This document shows positions 1 to 5,287 of a DNA stretch of 5,641 nucleotides, piece after piece. Positions within the stretch are counted from its first letter, which is position 1. Each line of letters begins with the position of its first letter. This DNA comes from Desulfovibrio sp. (GTDB lineage Bacteria; Desulfobacterota; Desulfovibrionia; Desulfovibrionales; Desulfovibrionaceae). A program made the translations under genes and the position numbers. The DNA lies in the NCBI GenBank assembly GCA_022837365.1, contig JALHHV010000103.1, forward strand, positions 1 through 5,641, written 5' to 3'. Under the pieces are notes generated by a model. It did not search any database. It was not told the DNA's origin and saw only the letters and a program-made list of their open reading frames with translations.

Positions 1-7
1 GCCGGGC

Positions 8-1528
8 CTACAGCAGGTGCAGGTACGGAATGGCCACGTAGACCAGCGTGCCGAGCACGATGACGTAGCCCGCGCACACGGCCAGGGTGCGGTTCATGAT
101 GCGCCCTTCGCAGCCGGTGAGGCCGGTGGCCGCGGTGGCCACGGCGATGGACTGGGGCGAGATCATCTTTCCGGCGGTGGCGCCCGCGGCAGAGGCGGAG
201 ACGATCCAGGCGCTGTCGATGCTGATGCGGTTGGCCACTTCCATCTGCAACTGGCCGAAGAGCACGTTGGACGAGGTGTCGCTGCCGGTGACGAAGGTGC
301 CCAGCGCGCCCAGCAGCGGCGAGATGAACGGGAAGTAGCTGCTGGTGGAATCGGCCACGGCGATGGCGATGGTGTTGATCATGCCGCTGGCGGCCATGAC
401 CTTGGCCAGGGCCACGATGGAGACCACGGTGATGCCCGAGTACACAAGCTTCTTGGCGGTGCTGCCGAGCACGCCGGTGATCTCGCGCACCTTCACGCCC
501 TGGATCATGCCGCCGATGTAGGTGGCGATGATGATCAGCGCGCCGGGGGTGGCGATCCACTTGAAGGTGAAGGGAGTGTCGCCGTAGATGCGCACGGTGG
601 TCTTCACGGCGCCCAGGGCGTCGCGGATGGCCGGGAACAGGTTGCTGCACAGGATGATGAACGCGAACACCAGGATGTACGGCAGCCAGGCCTTTACCTT
701 TTCGGCGGCGGGGATGGGGGCGACCTCGGCGGCGGTGTCGCGGTGGAACAGGCGGGCCCAGACGATGGTGGCGATCATGCTGCACACGCTGCCGATGAGG
801 CACGGCAGTTCCGCGCCCATGTACTTGGCGGTGTACAACTGCGGGAAGGCGAAGGCCAGGCCGGAAACCAGGGTGGCCCAGAACACACCCTTGATGCCCT
901 TGAACCCGGCAGTGAGGATGATCAGCAGGTAGGTGATCAGGATGATGAACACGAACAGCTGCAACGCGGTGTAGTAGCTGATGGTCTCCACCGGCAGGCC
1001 GGTGACGCCCGCCATGGTGACGATGGGAATGCCGATGGCCCCGAAGGCCGTGGGCACGGTGTTGGCCACCAGGCAGATCACCGCCGCGAACATGGGCTGG
1101 AAGCCCATGGCGGCAAGGATGCTGGCGGGAATGGCCACGGCGGTGCCGTACCCGGCCACGCCTTCGAGAAAGCCGCCGAAGCCCCAGGCCACGATGAGCA
1201 CCAGCAGGCGCTTGTCGGTGGTGATGGACGAGAGCATGCGGGTGATCACGTCCATGCTGCCGGTGTGGCGGGCAAGGTTGTAGGTGAACACGGCCGCGAT
1301 GATCACGATCATGATGGGCCACAGCGCCATGGCGGCGCCTTCCAGCGCGGCGGAAAGGGCCATGAAGGCGGGCATCTTCCACCAGCCGAACACGGCCAGG
1401 GCCAGCGTGCAGACCAGCGTGAGCGCACAGGTGCGGTAGGCGGGCAGCTTGAGCACGACGAGCGAGAAGATCAGCCAGACGATGGGGGCGAGCGCCGCCG
1501 CCAGTTGCAGATAATCCATGGACGCCAT
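8..1528 (-). CDS. lctP: L-lactate permease, LctP family
   Basis: Inner-membrane transporter of the LctP (lactate/glycolate permease) family, 506 residues, complete. It is almost entirely hydrophobic helices. The family hallmarks are visible: a glycine-rich block around residues 115-131 (WGFGGFLEGVAGYGTAV), a following NTVPTAFGAIGIPI segment (156-169), GSDTSSN at 415-421 and GKMISPQS at 453-460. The family imports lactate with protons; in sulfate reducers this feeds lactate oxidation to pyruvate and acetate. I chose the ATG at 1528 because a GGAGGT Shine-Dalgarno (1539-1544) lies 10 nt upstream. A GTG at 1540 overlaps that Shine-Dalgarno and is unlikely to be used; an ATG at 1519 is possible. 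Such bacteria usually carry several paralogues, so the exact substrate (lactate, glycolate or another 2-hydroxy acid) is not certain. The stop codon is 7 nt from the window edge, so any terminator or downstream partner is out of view. Confidence 0.95.
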   Translation of the reverse strand: MASMDYLQLAAALAPIVWLIFSLVVLKLPAYRTCALTLVCTLALAVFGWWKMPAFMALSAALEGAAMALWPIMIVIIAAVFTYNLARHTGSMDVITRMLSSITTDKRLLVLIVAWGFGGFLEGVAGYGTAVAIPASILAAMGFQPMFAAVICLVANTVPTAFGAIGIPIVTMAGVTGLPVETISYYTALQLFVFIILITYLLIILTAGFKGIKGVFWATLVSGLAFAFPQLYTAKYMGAELPCLIGSVCSMIATIVWARLFHRDTAAEVAPIPAAEKVKAWLPYILVFAFIILCSNLFPAIRDALGAVKTTVRIYGDTPFTFKWIATPGALIIIATYIGGMIQGVKVREITGVLGSTAKKLVYSGITVVSIVALAKVMAASGMINTIAIAVADSTSSYFPFISPLLGALGTFVTGSDTSSNVLFGQLQMEVANRISIDSAWIVSASAAGATAGKMISPQSIAVATAATGLTGCEGRIMNRTLAVCAGYVIVLGTLVYVAIPYLHLL

Positions 1529-1618
1529 TGTGGGATGCACCTCCGAAGTGGGCGTTCACACCACCCGGCACTTCCTCACGCCGCGCCGGATGAATTGGTT
1601 GCTCAGACAATGAGCGGC

Positions 1619-1647
1619 TTGGTAGCACTTCGACCCGGCAGCGTCAA
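1619..1647 (-). promoter_or_regulatory. Candidate sigma-70 promoter of the lactate permease
   Basis: On the minus strand TTGACG (1642-1647, 5 of 6 consensus bases) is followed after 17 nt by TACCAA (1619-1624, only 3 of 6). It would start transcription near 1612 and give a leader of about 85 nt. The -10 is poor, so an activator or another promoter further upstream is possible. Confidence 0.35.
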
Positions 1648-1709
1648 GATTCGGGGTGGGGAGTTGCAATGAAGCTGCGTCGCATGCGCGAGGTGCAGTG
1701 GAACACTCG

Positions 1710-1812
1710 GCGTGCGACATGCACGCGATAGAAAAATGAAAGATGCATTTCACAGCATATGCGACAGAATATGCCGTCCATGAATGTCATGTTGCGGAAA
1801 TATGCTTCATAA
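1710..1812. promoter_or_regulatory. AT-rich intergenic region with short dyads, probable permease control region
   Basis: The stretch between the phoU terminator and the permease (about 1541-1815) contains no credible gene. Its distal part is clearly richer in A/T than the surrounding genes. It contains ATATGC three times (1757-1762, 1769-1774, 1800-1805; the first lies inside the palindrome GCATATGC), a dyad TGAAA-N6-TTTCA (1737-1752) and an inverted repeat GCGTGC-N5-GCACGC (1710-1726). These lie 60-160 bp upstream of the candidate permease promoter, where activator or repressor sites would be expected. Which regulator binds, if any, cannot be told from sequence. Confidence 0.35.
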
Positions 1813-1815
1813 ACA

Positions 1816-1852
1816 GGAACGGCTTCGGATGCCATGCATCCAAAGCCGTTCC
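1816..1852 (-). terminator. Intrinsic terminator downstream of phoU
   Basis: A 16-bp stem with a 5-nt loop (arms 1816-1831 and 1837-1852). Read as minus-strand RNA it is fully paired with a single U-G wobble; read as plus-strand RNA the same position is a C-A mismatch, so the structure is built for minus-strand transcripts. It is followed by UGUUUAUG, a short U-rich run. It starts 67 nt after the phoU stop codon. The U-tract is weak, so termination may be incomplete. Confidence 0.7.
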
Positions 1853-1887
1853 ATGATGGATGTCGTGTGCGGTGTTATCGGGAATCA

Positions 1888-1904
1888 GCACGCGCATGGC
1901 GTGC
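1888..1904. repeat. Inverted repeat GCACGC-N5-GCGTGC in the phoU 3' region
   Basis: A perfect 6-bp inverted repeat with a 5-nt spacer, 15 nt beyond the phoU stop codon and before its terminator. It could form a small hairpin in the phoU 3' UTR. The same hexamer pair with a 5-nt spacer occurs at 1710-1726 and 4353-4369 with the arms in the other order. GC-rich DNA produces such repeats by chance, so function is unproven. Confidence 0.4.
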
Positions 1905-1919
1905 CGCGATGCGAAAACA

Positions 1920-2603
1920 TCATGCGTTGCAATCGTCCTCGAAGTGGCTGTGCTTGGCGTTGACCCCGCGCACGGCGAAAAACACGCTTTCGCCGATGTT
2001 GGTGGAAAGGTCTCCGATGCGTTCCAGCCGGCGGCAGATGATCAGGAACGACAGCGCCGCCTCGATCTTGTCGGGGGTGGTCTTCATGTACTGGATGACC
2101 TTGAGGGTAAGCTGGCGCAGCGCGCAGTCCACGCCCTCGTCCAGTTCGGCCAGCCTGCGGCCCAGGTCGGCGTCCATGTCCACCACGCTTTGCACGGCCT
2201 GATGCACCATGTTGCGCACCAGCGGCACGTACGCCTTGAAGTCCTCGTCGAAGGGCAGCGGCGGCAGGGCCACCAGCGGCATGGTGCGTTCGGCGATGTT
2301 GGCGGCCTCGTCGGCCATGCGCTCTATGTCGTTGGCGATGCGCATGGTGGCCAGCACGGTGCGCAGGTCCTGGGCCAGCGGGCTTTCGCGGGCCAGCAGG
2401 CGCATGCCCATTTCGTCGATGCAGGTTTCCATTTCGTTGATGGCGTGGTCGTGGGAGGCCACGGACCATGCTCTGGCCTCGTCGCGCTGGCAGTAGGCTT
2501 CGATGCAGCTGTCGATGGCCTGCTCCACCGTGGCGAGCATGGCCAGCAGCTTGTGGCGCAAGGCGTCGAGACGGTCGGTGGTCAGGTTCCTGGCGTTGGC
2601 CAT
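1920..2603 (-). CDS. phoU: PhoU family phosphate-signalling protein
   Basis: Cytoplasmic all-helical PhoU protein of 227 residues, slightly shorter than the E. coli protein (about 240). It has the two tandem three-helix PhoU repeats, each marked by its metal-binding signature: residues 91-103 (NDIERMADEAANI) and 191-203 (RRLERIGDLSTNI). PhoU links the Pst phosphate transporter to the PhoR/PhoB two-component system and restrains phosphate uptake when phosphate is plentiful. The ATG at 2603 has an AAGGAG Shine-Dalgarno with 6-nt spacing. No pst or pho genes flank it; greA is upstream on the same strand, separated by 211 nt and a terminator, so phoU is probably transcribed alone. I found no convincing promoter; the best -10-like element is CATGAT at 2670-2675. 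It may act on a pst operon elsewhere, or be a PhoU paralogue tied to another transporter. Confidence 0.93.
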   Translation of the reverse strand: MANARNLTTDRLDALRHKLLAMLATVEQAIDSCIEAYCQRDEARAWSVASHDHAINEMETCIDEMGMRLLARESPLAQDLRTVLATMRIANDIERMADEAANIAERTMPLVALPPLPFDEDFKAYVPLVRNMVHQAVQSVVDMDADLGRRLAELDEGVDCALRQLTLKVIQYMKTTPDKIEAALSFLIICRRLERIGDLSTNIGESVFFAVRGVNAKHSHFEDDCNA

Positions 2604-2727
2604 GGCGCGCTCCTTCCGTTGCCGGGCCACATTCCGGATGCGGACCCGCATGTGCATTCTTTCACGTGGATCATGCCATCTTTCCGGACGGGGCGAAACC
2701 CCCTCCCCGCCTGTTTCCCCGGGGCGC

Positions 2728-2753
2728 CGGTGGCGGGGGGGCCGCCGCCACCG
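2728..2753 (-). other. GC-rich hairpin between greA and phoU
   Basis: A perfect 9-bp inverted repeat (2728-2736 and 2745-2753, loop of 8 nt) lies just beyond the greA terminator on the minus strand. It has no U-tract of its own. It could back up termination of greA or fold in the phoU leader. Confidence 0.35.
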
Positions 2754-2762
2754 TGAACGGAA

Positions 2763-2787
2763 ACGCCCCGGCGGCAGGCCGGGGCGT
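2763..2787 (-). terminator. Intrinsic terminator of greA
   Basis: A perfect 10-bp stem with a 5-nt loop (arms 2763-2772 and 2778-2787), nearly all G-C pairs. It starts 27 nt after the greA stop codon and is followed on the minus strand by UUCCGUU, so the RNA ends GUUUCCGUU. The stem is strong and the U-tract is short. Confidence 0.75.
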
Positions 2788-2814
2788 CGGTGCAGGCGTA
2801 TGGCGAGCCCGGCG

Positions 2815-3297
2815 CTAGCGGCGCACACCCTCGAAGGCGATGGAGATGATCTCGTAGCTGATGCGGCCGCGCGGGGCCTCCACCACGATCTCGTCGCCTT
2901 CTTCCTTGCCCAGCAGCGCGCGCGCCACCGGCGAAAGCACGGAAATGGAGCCCTGGGCGTAGTCCGCCTCGTCCGGGCCGAGCAGCGTGTAGCGCTTGGC
3001 CTCGCCGCTGTCGAGATCCTCGATCTCCACGGTGGCGCCGAACATCACCTTGTCGCCGGACAGGGAGTCCAGGTCGATGACGTTGAACTGGGCCATGCGC
3101 GATTCGATGTATGCGATGCGGGCTTCGAGCATGCCCTGGCGTTCGCGGGCGGCGTCGTACCCGGCGTTTTCGCGCAGGTCGCCCTCTTCGCGGGCTTCCT
3201 TGATGGCCTGGATGACCGCCGGGCGTTCCGACTTCAGGCGTTCCAGTTCCTTCTTCAGTCGTTCGTAGCCTTCGGTGGAGATGGGGATGCTGCTCAT
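2815..3297 (-). CDS. greA: Transcription elongation factor GreA
   Basis: Cytoplasmic factor of 160 residues (E. coli GreA has 158) that enters the RNA polymerase secondary channel and stimulates cleavage of backtracked transcripts. The N-terminal coiled coil (about 1-75) carries the acidic tip GDLRENAGYDAARE (39-52). D40 and E43 match the D41/E44 pair that coordinates the catalytic magnesium in E. coli GreA. The C-terminal FKBP-like domain (about 80-160) has the family motif LLGKEEGDEIVVEAP (128-142). The ATG at 3297 has an AAGGA Shine-Dalgarno with 6-nt spacing and gives the standard GreA N-terminus. It has its own sigma-70 promoter and terminator. The leader of about 114 nt contains a terminator-like hairpin, suggesting control by attenuation. 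Confidence 0.98.
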   Translation of the reverse strand: MSSIPISTEGYERLKKELERLKSERPAVIQAIKEAREEGDLRENAGYDAARERQGMLEARIAYIESRMAQFNVIDLDSLSGDKVMFGATVEIEDLDSGEAKRYTLLGPDEADYAQGSISVLSPVARALLGKEEGDEIVVEAPRGRISYEIISIAFEGVRR

Positions 3298-3338
3298 GCT
3301 CGTTCCTTGCGATATCTGGGCATGGTCTGTTGCCGGGC

Positions 3339-3384
3339 AAAAAGAAAGTGTCCCGCCGTCGGGGCAAACCCCGCGCAGCGGCAC
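3339..3384 (-). terminator. Terminator-like hairpin (putative attenuator) in the greA leader
   Basis: Lying between the greA promoter and start codon on the minus strand, this element has a GC-rich stem: 3382-3384 pairs with 3348-3350, 3378-3381 with 3353-3356, then U-G and G-C pairs (3377/3357 and 3376/3358), then 3369-3373 with 3360-3364 closing a UUUG loop. It has a 2-nt bulge and a small internal loop. It is followed at once by UUUCUUUUU (3347 down to 3339), the best U-tract in the window. No minus-strand gene lies upstream that it could terminate, so it should stop a fraction of greA transcripts and release a leader RNA of about 70 nt. In E. coli the greA leader is attenuated in this way and yields the small RNA GraL; the parallel here is inferred. 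Confidence 0.65.
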
Positions 3385-3390
3385 AGTTCG

Positions 3391-3410
3391 GCGCCGCCAT
3401 CCGGCGGCAC
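3391..3410 (-). promoter_or_regulatory. 5' stem-loop of the greA leader
   Basis: An 8-bp stem (one G-U pair) with a GGAU tetraloop lies at the predicted very start of the greA transcript. Its 5' arm contains GUGCCGC, the same heptamer that forms the 5' arm of the downstream terminator-like hairpin (3378-3384). The two arms could therefore compete for the terminator's 3' arm. Confidence 0.5.
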
Positions 3411-3417
3411 GTCGGTT

Positions 3418-3446
3418 AATATAGGCCAGCCGGGCGCGCCGGTCAA
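3418..3446 (-). promoter_or_regulatory. Sigma-70 promoter of greA
   Basis: On the minus strand TTGACC (3441-3446) and TATATT (3418-3423), each 5 of 6 consensus bases, are separated by exactly 17 nt. The -10 sits in a short AT island within very GC-rich DNA. Transcription would begin near 3411, giving a greA leader of about 114 nt. Confidence 0.8.
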
Positions 3447-3529
3447 GATGCCGGAAACCCGGATCACGCGCCGCTCCGCCGCCAGCCCCGCAACCGGGCG
3501 GGACGACTGGGCCGCTTGGCCGGCCGGGG

Positions 3530-3558
3530 TTGACCGCGCGCCGGACCTGCTGCATCGT
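3530..3558 (+). promoter_or_regulatory. Weak candidate promoter of the zinc-ribbon gene
   Basis: TTGACC (3530-3535) and CATCGT (3553-3558, 3 of 6 consensus bases) are separated by 17 nt, about 80 nt before the start codon and divergent from the greA promoter. The -10 is poor, so this is tentative. Confidence 0.25.
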
Positions 3559-3635
3559 CAGCATGGACCATCCCCCCGAACACGGGTGCCGCGCGCCTGC
3601 CGCGCTGCCCGGCACCGCACATCCCGGAGGCCGCC

Positions 3636-3830
3636 ATGCCCGAGTACACCACCACCCTGCTGATCCGTGGCGAGGAATGCGACTACGACCCCGAGGAACA
3701 CCTGGCCCGCATCCCCTGCGAGAACTGCGGCCACGTCAACGAAGTGGAGGTGTGGACCGACGATGCCGGGGCGGCGGACTTTTCCGGCTTTGCCTGCGAG
3801 AATTGCGGGCATTGGAACGGCCCCGGCTAG
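3636..3830 (+). CDS. Small zinc-ribbon protein of unknown function
   Basis: A 64-residue cytoplasmic protein. It starts at an ATG preceded by GGAGG with 5-nt spacing, a convincing ribosome binding site. It contains two near-identical CENCGH knuckles, C28-x2-C31 and C54-x2-C57, separated by 22 residues, the pattern of a four-cysteine zinc ribbon. Little else is present: a short N-terminal strand region (TTTLLIRGEE) and an acidic linker. Zinc binding is likely from the motif; the role (nucleic-acid contact, protein partner or metal handling) is unknown. The gene converges on the exported-protein gene with only 30 nt between the stop codons and no clear terminator between them. The good ribosome site and the paired CxxC motifs argue that it is real despite its size. 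Confidence 0.8.
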   Translation: MPEYTTTLLIRGEECDYDPEEHLARIPCENCGHVNEVEVWTDDAGAADFSGFACENCGHWNGPG

Positions 3831-3860
3831 GGGTGTCTCCAACCTGATGTGGGGCCCCCT

Positions 3861-4241
3861 TCAGGGCATGGTCACCTCGCGGTTGTATTCGCGCACGGCC
3901 TTGTCGATCTTGCCCTGGATGATCTCGATATCCGCGCGGGCGCGCCGCACGTAGGCATCCACGCAGGCCCGGTAGGCGCCCATCTTCTGCCGGTACAGGT
4001 CCCATTCCCAGGCCTTGTCCCCCGCAAAGGGGCGCATGGGCGAGGTGCACTGCGCGTCGGGGTAGTCGCCCCCCAACTGGGTGGCCTCCGCCCGCGCGGA
4101 CGTTGGCAGGCCGCCTAGTAGCGCGGTCCCCAGGGCCAGGCACAACAGCGCCGCCGCTGCGCGTCCCGCGCGGCCTGCGCAGCCGGGGCACCTGGCGTGG
4201 CTGCCGGTCATGTCGTTCGTCGTCATGTCGTTGTCCAGCAT
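3861..4241 (-). CDS. Small exported two-cysteine protein, function unknown
   Basis: A 126-residue protein with a signal peptide: polar, basic N-region (to about residue 27), hydrophobic core (28-45), then the signal-peptidase-I-type site ARA at 49-51. The mature part of about 75 residues is expected in the periplasm or outside the cell. It has two cysteines (C65, C93) that could form a disulfide. The pattern C-x2-P-x-RPF, then W78-W80, Y90-x2-C93-V-x2-YV, is followed by an amphipathic helix (about 96-122) ending in KAVREYN. Small secreted proteobacterial proteins with a similar Cys/Pro-then-helix layout exist, but I cannot assign a family. The ATG at 4241 has AGGAG with 6-nt spacing; ATGs at codons 6 and 11 would give a shorter N-region. 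It is divergent from the orphan gene at 4446. Confidence 0.75.
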   Translation of the reverse strand: MLDNDMTTNDMTGSHARCPGCAGRAGRAAAALLCLALGTALLGGLPTSARAEATQLGGDYPDAQCTSPMRPFAGDKAWEWDLYRQKMGAYRACVDAYVRRARADIEIIQGKIDKAVREYNREVTMP

Positions 4242-4293
4242 GGCGTTCTCCTGCCGTGGCCCGCATGTGGCGGAGCCCCGGTCTTTCCCGCAG

Positions 4294-4321
4294 ATTCCGG
4301 CAAAAGCCCCGCCCCTGTCAA
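4294..4321 (-). promoter_or_regulatory. Candidate promoter of the exported-protein gene
   Basis: On the minus strand a perfect TTGACA (4316-4321) is followed after 16 nt by CGGAAT (4294-4299, 3 of 6 consensus bases). It lies 50-80 nt upstream of the start codon, a sensible position. The weak -10 limits confidence. Confidence 0.4.
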
Positions 4322-4352
4322 CGTATCGGGGCGCCCTGCCCTTCGCCATGGG

Positions 4353-4369
4353 GCGTGCTTCCCGCACGC
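4353..4369. repeat. Inverted repeat GCGTGC-N5-GCACGC beside the sigma-54 promoter
   Basis: A perfect 6-bp inverted repeat with a 5-nt spacer ends 9 nt before the -24 element of the sigma-54 promoter. It has the same arms and spacing as the repeat at 1710-1726 upstream of the permease. It is close to the promoter for a classical enhancer site, so a repressor or accessory site, or chance, are the alternatives. Confidence 0.4.
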
Positions 4370-4378
4370 GCCGCAGGC

Positions 4379-4394
4379 TGGCACCGATCTTGCT
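4379..4394 (+). promoter_or_regulatory. Sigma-54 (RpoN) -24/-12 promoter
   Basis: TGGCAC (4379-4384), 5 nt, then TTGCT (4390-4394): this matches the sigma-54 consensus, with the invariant GG and GC separated by 10 nt and a C immediately before the TGG. Transcription would begin near 4405, leaving a leader of about 40 nt before the start at 4446. Sigma-54 promoters need an ATP-driven activator, so the gene is predicted to be switched on by a specific signal. The activator is not in the window. Confidence 0.8.
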
Positions 4395-4445
4395 CCTTTC
4401 CGCCCCAGACACGGGAAGGGAAATTTCTGCACGACGGAGGCGGGC

Positions 4446-5072
4446 GTGGCCATAGACGGCATCTACAACAATCTCGGCAGCATGATGGTTGTCCACCGCA
4501 CCACGGGACAGGACGCCGATGCAGGACGTGCCGCGTCCGGGGCCGAGCAGGCGCAGACGGCGGACGGCGGCCTTGCGCGCCTGACCGACAGCGCCAGCCT
4601 TTCCGCGCTGAGTCCCAAGCTGCGGTCCACGCTGGAAGATATTTCCGAGCGCGGCGGCAACGTGCTGGAAACGCTGGAACAGAACGTCGCGGACCTCCAG
4701 GAGGGGTTTCTGGACACCCTTTCCGCCCGGCTGGACGAGGCCGGGGTGTCGCTGAACGAAAAGCTGACCCTGTCCATGGATGACGAGGGGGCGCTGTCCG
4801 TGCTGGGCGACCACCCGGACAAGGCGCGCATCCAGCAGACCCTGTCCGGCGCGCCGGAGCTCTCTTCCGCCTTCGGGGAACTGGCCTCGCAGTCGGAGAT
4901 CATCCGCGACATCCGCAACCTGCGCCGGGTGGTCACCGCGCGCGTGGGCGCGGCCGCCTACGACGCCGTGGACGCGGCGACGGCGGACGGCGCATCCGAA
5001 GGGGCCGCATCCGCCTACCGGGTCAGCCTGAAGGGGGCCATGTCGCACTTCTATTTCGGCAGAAACGCCTAG
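4446..5072 (+). CDS. Conserved-looking hypothetical protein under a sigma-54 promoter
   Basis: A 208-residue cytoplasmic protein with no signal peptide, no membrane segment and no cysteine. I chose the GTG at 4446 because GGAGG lies 5 nt upstream and the start fits the sigma-54 leader; ATGs at codons 13 and 14 lack such a site. Residues 1-20 are moderately hydrophobic, 21-50 form an Ala/Gly/Asp-rich, probably flexible linker, and 55-100 are predicted helices (LEDISERGGNVLETLEQNVADLQEGFLDTL, described here by position 63-92). A more patterned block follows at 101-165, with SLNEKLTLSMDDEGALSV (102-119), GDHPDKARI (121-129) and APELSSAFGEL (136-146), then a charged helix. The C-terminus is GAMSHFYFGRNA. 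I do not recognise a named family. It is monocistronic and lies 213 bp upstream of ssrA. Confidence 0.8.
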   Translation: MAIDGIYNNLGSMMVVHRTTGQDADAGRAASGAEQAQTADGGLARLTDSASLSALSPKLRSTLEDISERGGNVLETLEQNVADLQEGFLDTLSARLDEAGVSLNEKLTLSMDDEGALSVLGDHPDKARIQQTLSGAPELSSAFGELASQSEIIRDIRNLRRVVTARVGAAAYDAVDAATADGASEGAASAYRVSLKGAMSHFYFGRNA

Positions 5073-5190
5073 CCGCCCTGCTCCACGGCGCGCATCCCTT
5101 GCCACCGGGCGCGAAAGCCCGTATAGCCCCTGTTCCGGCCGGGCCGGGGAAGCGGGCGCAACTCGCCAGGCGCGTATGCCCCGCGACACC

Positions 5191-5218
5191 TTGCCTTTGC
5201 CGGAGACGGCATTATCAT
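5191..5218 (+). promoter_or_regulatory. Probable sigma-70 promoter of ssrA
   Basis: TTGCCT (5191-5196, 4 of 6 consensus bases) and TATCAT (5213-5218, 5 of 6) are separated by 16 nt. Transcription would begin near 5225, giving a 5' leader of about 60 nt that RNase P would remove to make the mature tmRNA end at 5286. The region 5073-5190 holds only a small hairpin (5106-5121, no U-tract), so no clear terminator for the preceding gene is seen. Confidence 0.6.
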
Positions 5219-5275
5219 ATGCGAAGCGGGATGGTGGCCCGCACCACGGCACGACACGCCGTTCGCCGGACACCG

Positions 5276-5287
5276 CCGTACGTACGG
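5276..5287. repeat. 12-bp palindrome across the mature 5' end of tmRNA
   Basis: CCGTACGTACGG is a perfect palindrome whose last two bases are the first two of mature tmRNA. In the precursor it could form a 4-bp hairpin competing with the acceptor stem. No function is established. Confidence 0.35.

Noticed and set aside
17..1672. A 551-codon open frame on the plus strand opposite the permease
   Set aside because: Its translation is low-complexity, rich in Gly, His, Asp and Arg, which is typical of the antisense shadow of a GC-rich gene. The permease on the other strand has clear family motifs.
1556..1835. Two short minus-strand frames of 63-65 codons upstream of the permease
   Set aside because: They overlap each other in different frames, lack a Shine-Dalgarno and have codon use unlike the genes. 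The region looks regulatory.
2660..2690. Sigma-54-like TGGCAT element upstream of phoU on the minus strand
   Set aside because: There is no TTGC at the required distance (GG-N10-GC not satisfied).
3843..3865. Possible bidirectional terminator between the convergent genes (CCTGA / TCAGG arms)
   Set aside because: Only 5 bp pair cleanly, the interior is interrupted, no U-tract follows on either strand, and it overlaps the stop codon of the minus-strand gene.
4463..4936. A 157-codon minus-strand frame opposite the 208-residue gene
   Set aside because: Ser/Arg-rich composition and no ribosome site. It is a shadow of the plus-strand gene.
5106..5121. Small hairpin after the 208-residue gene as a terminator
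   Set aside because: A 5-bp stem with loop GCGAAA and no following U-tract is too weak to call.
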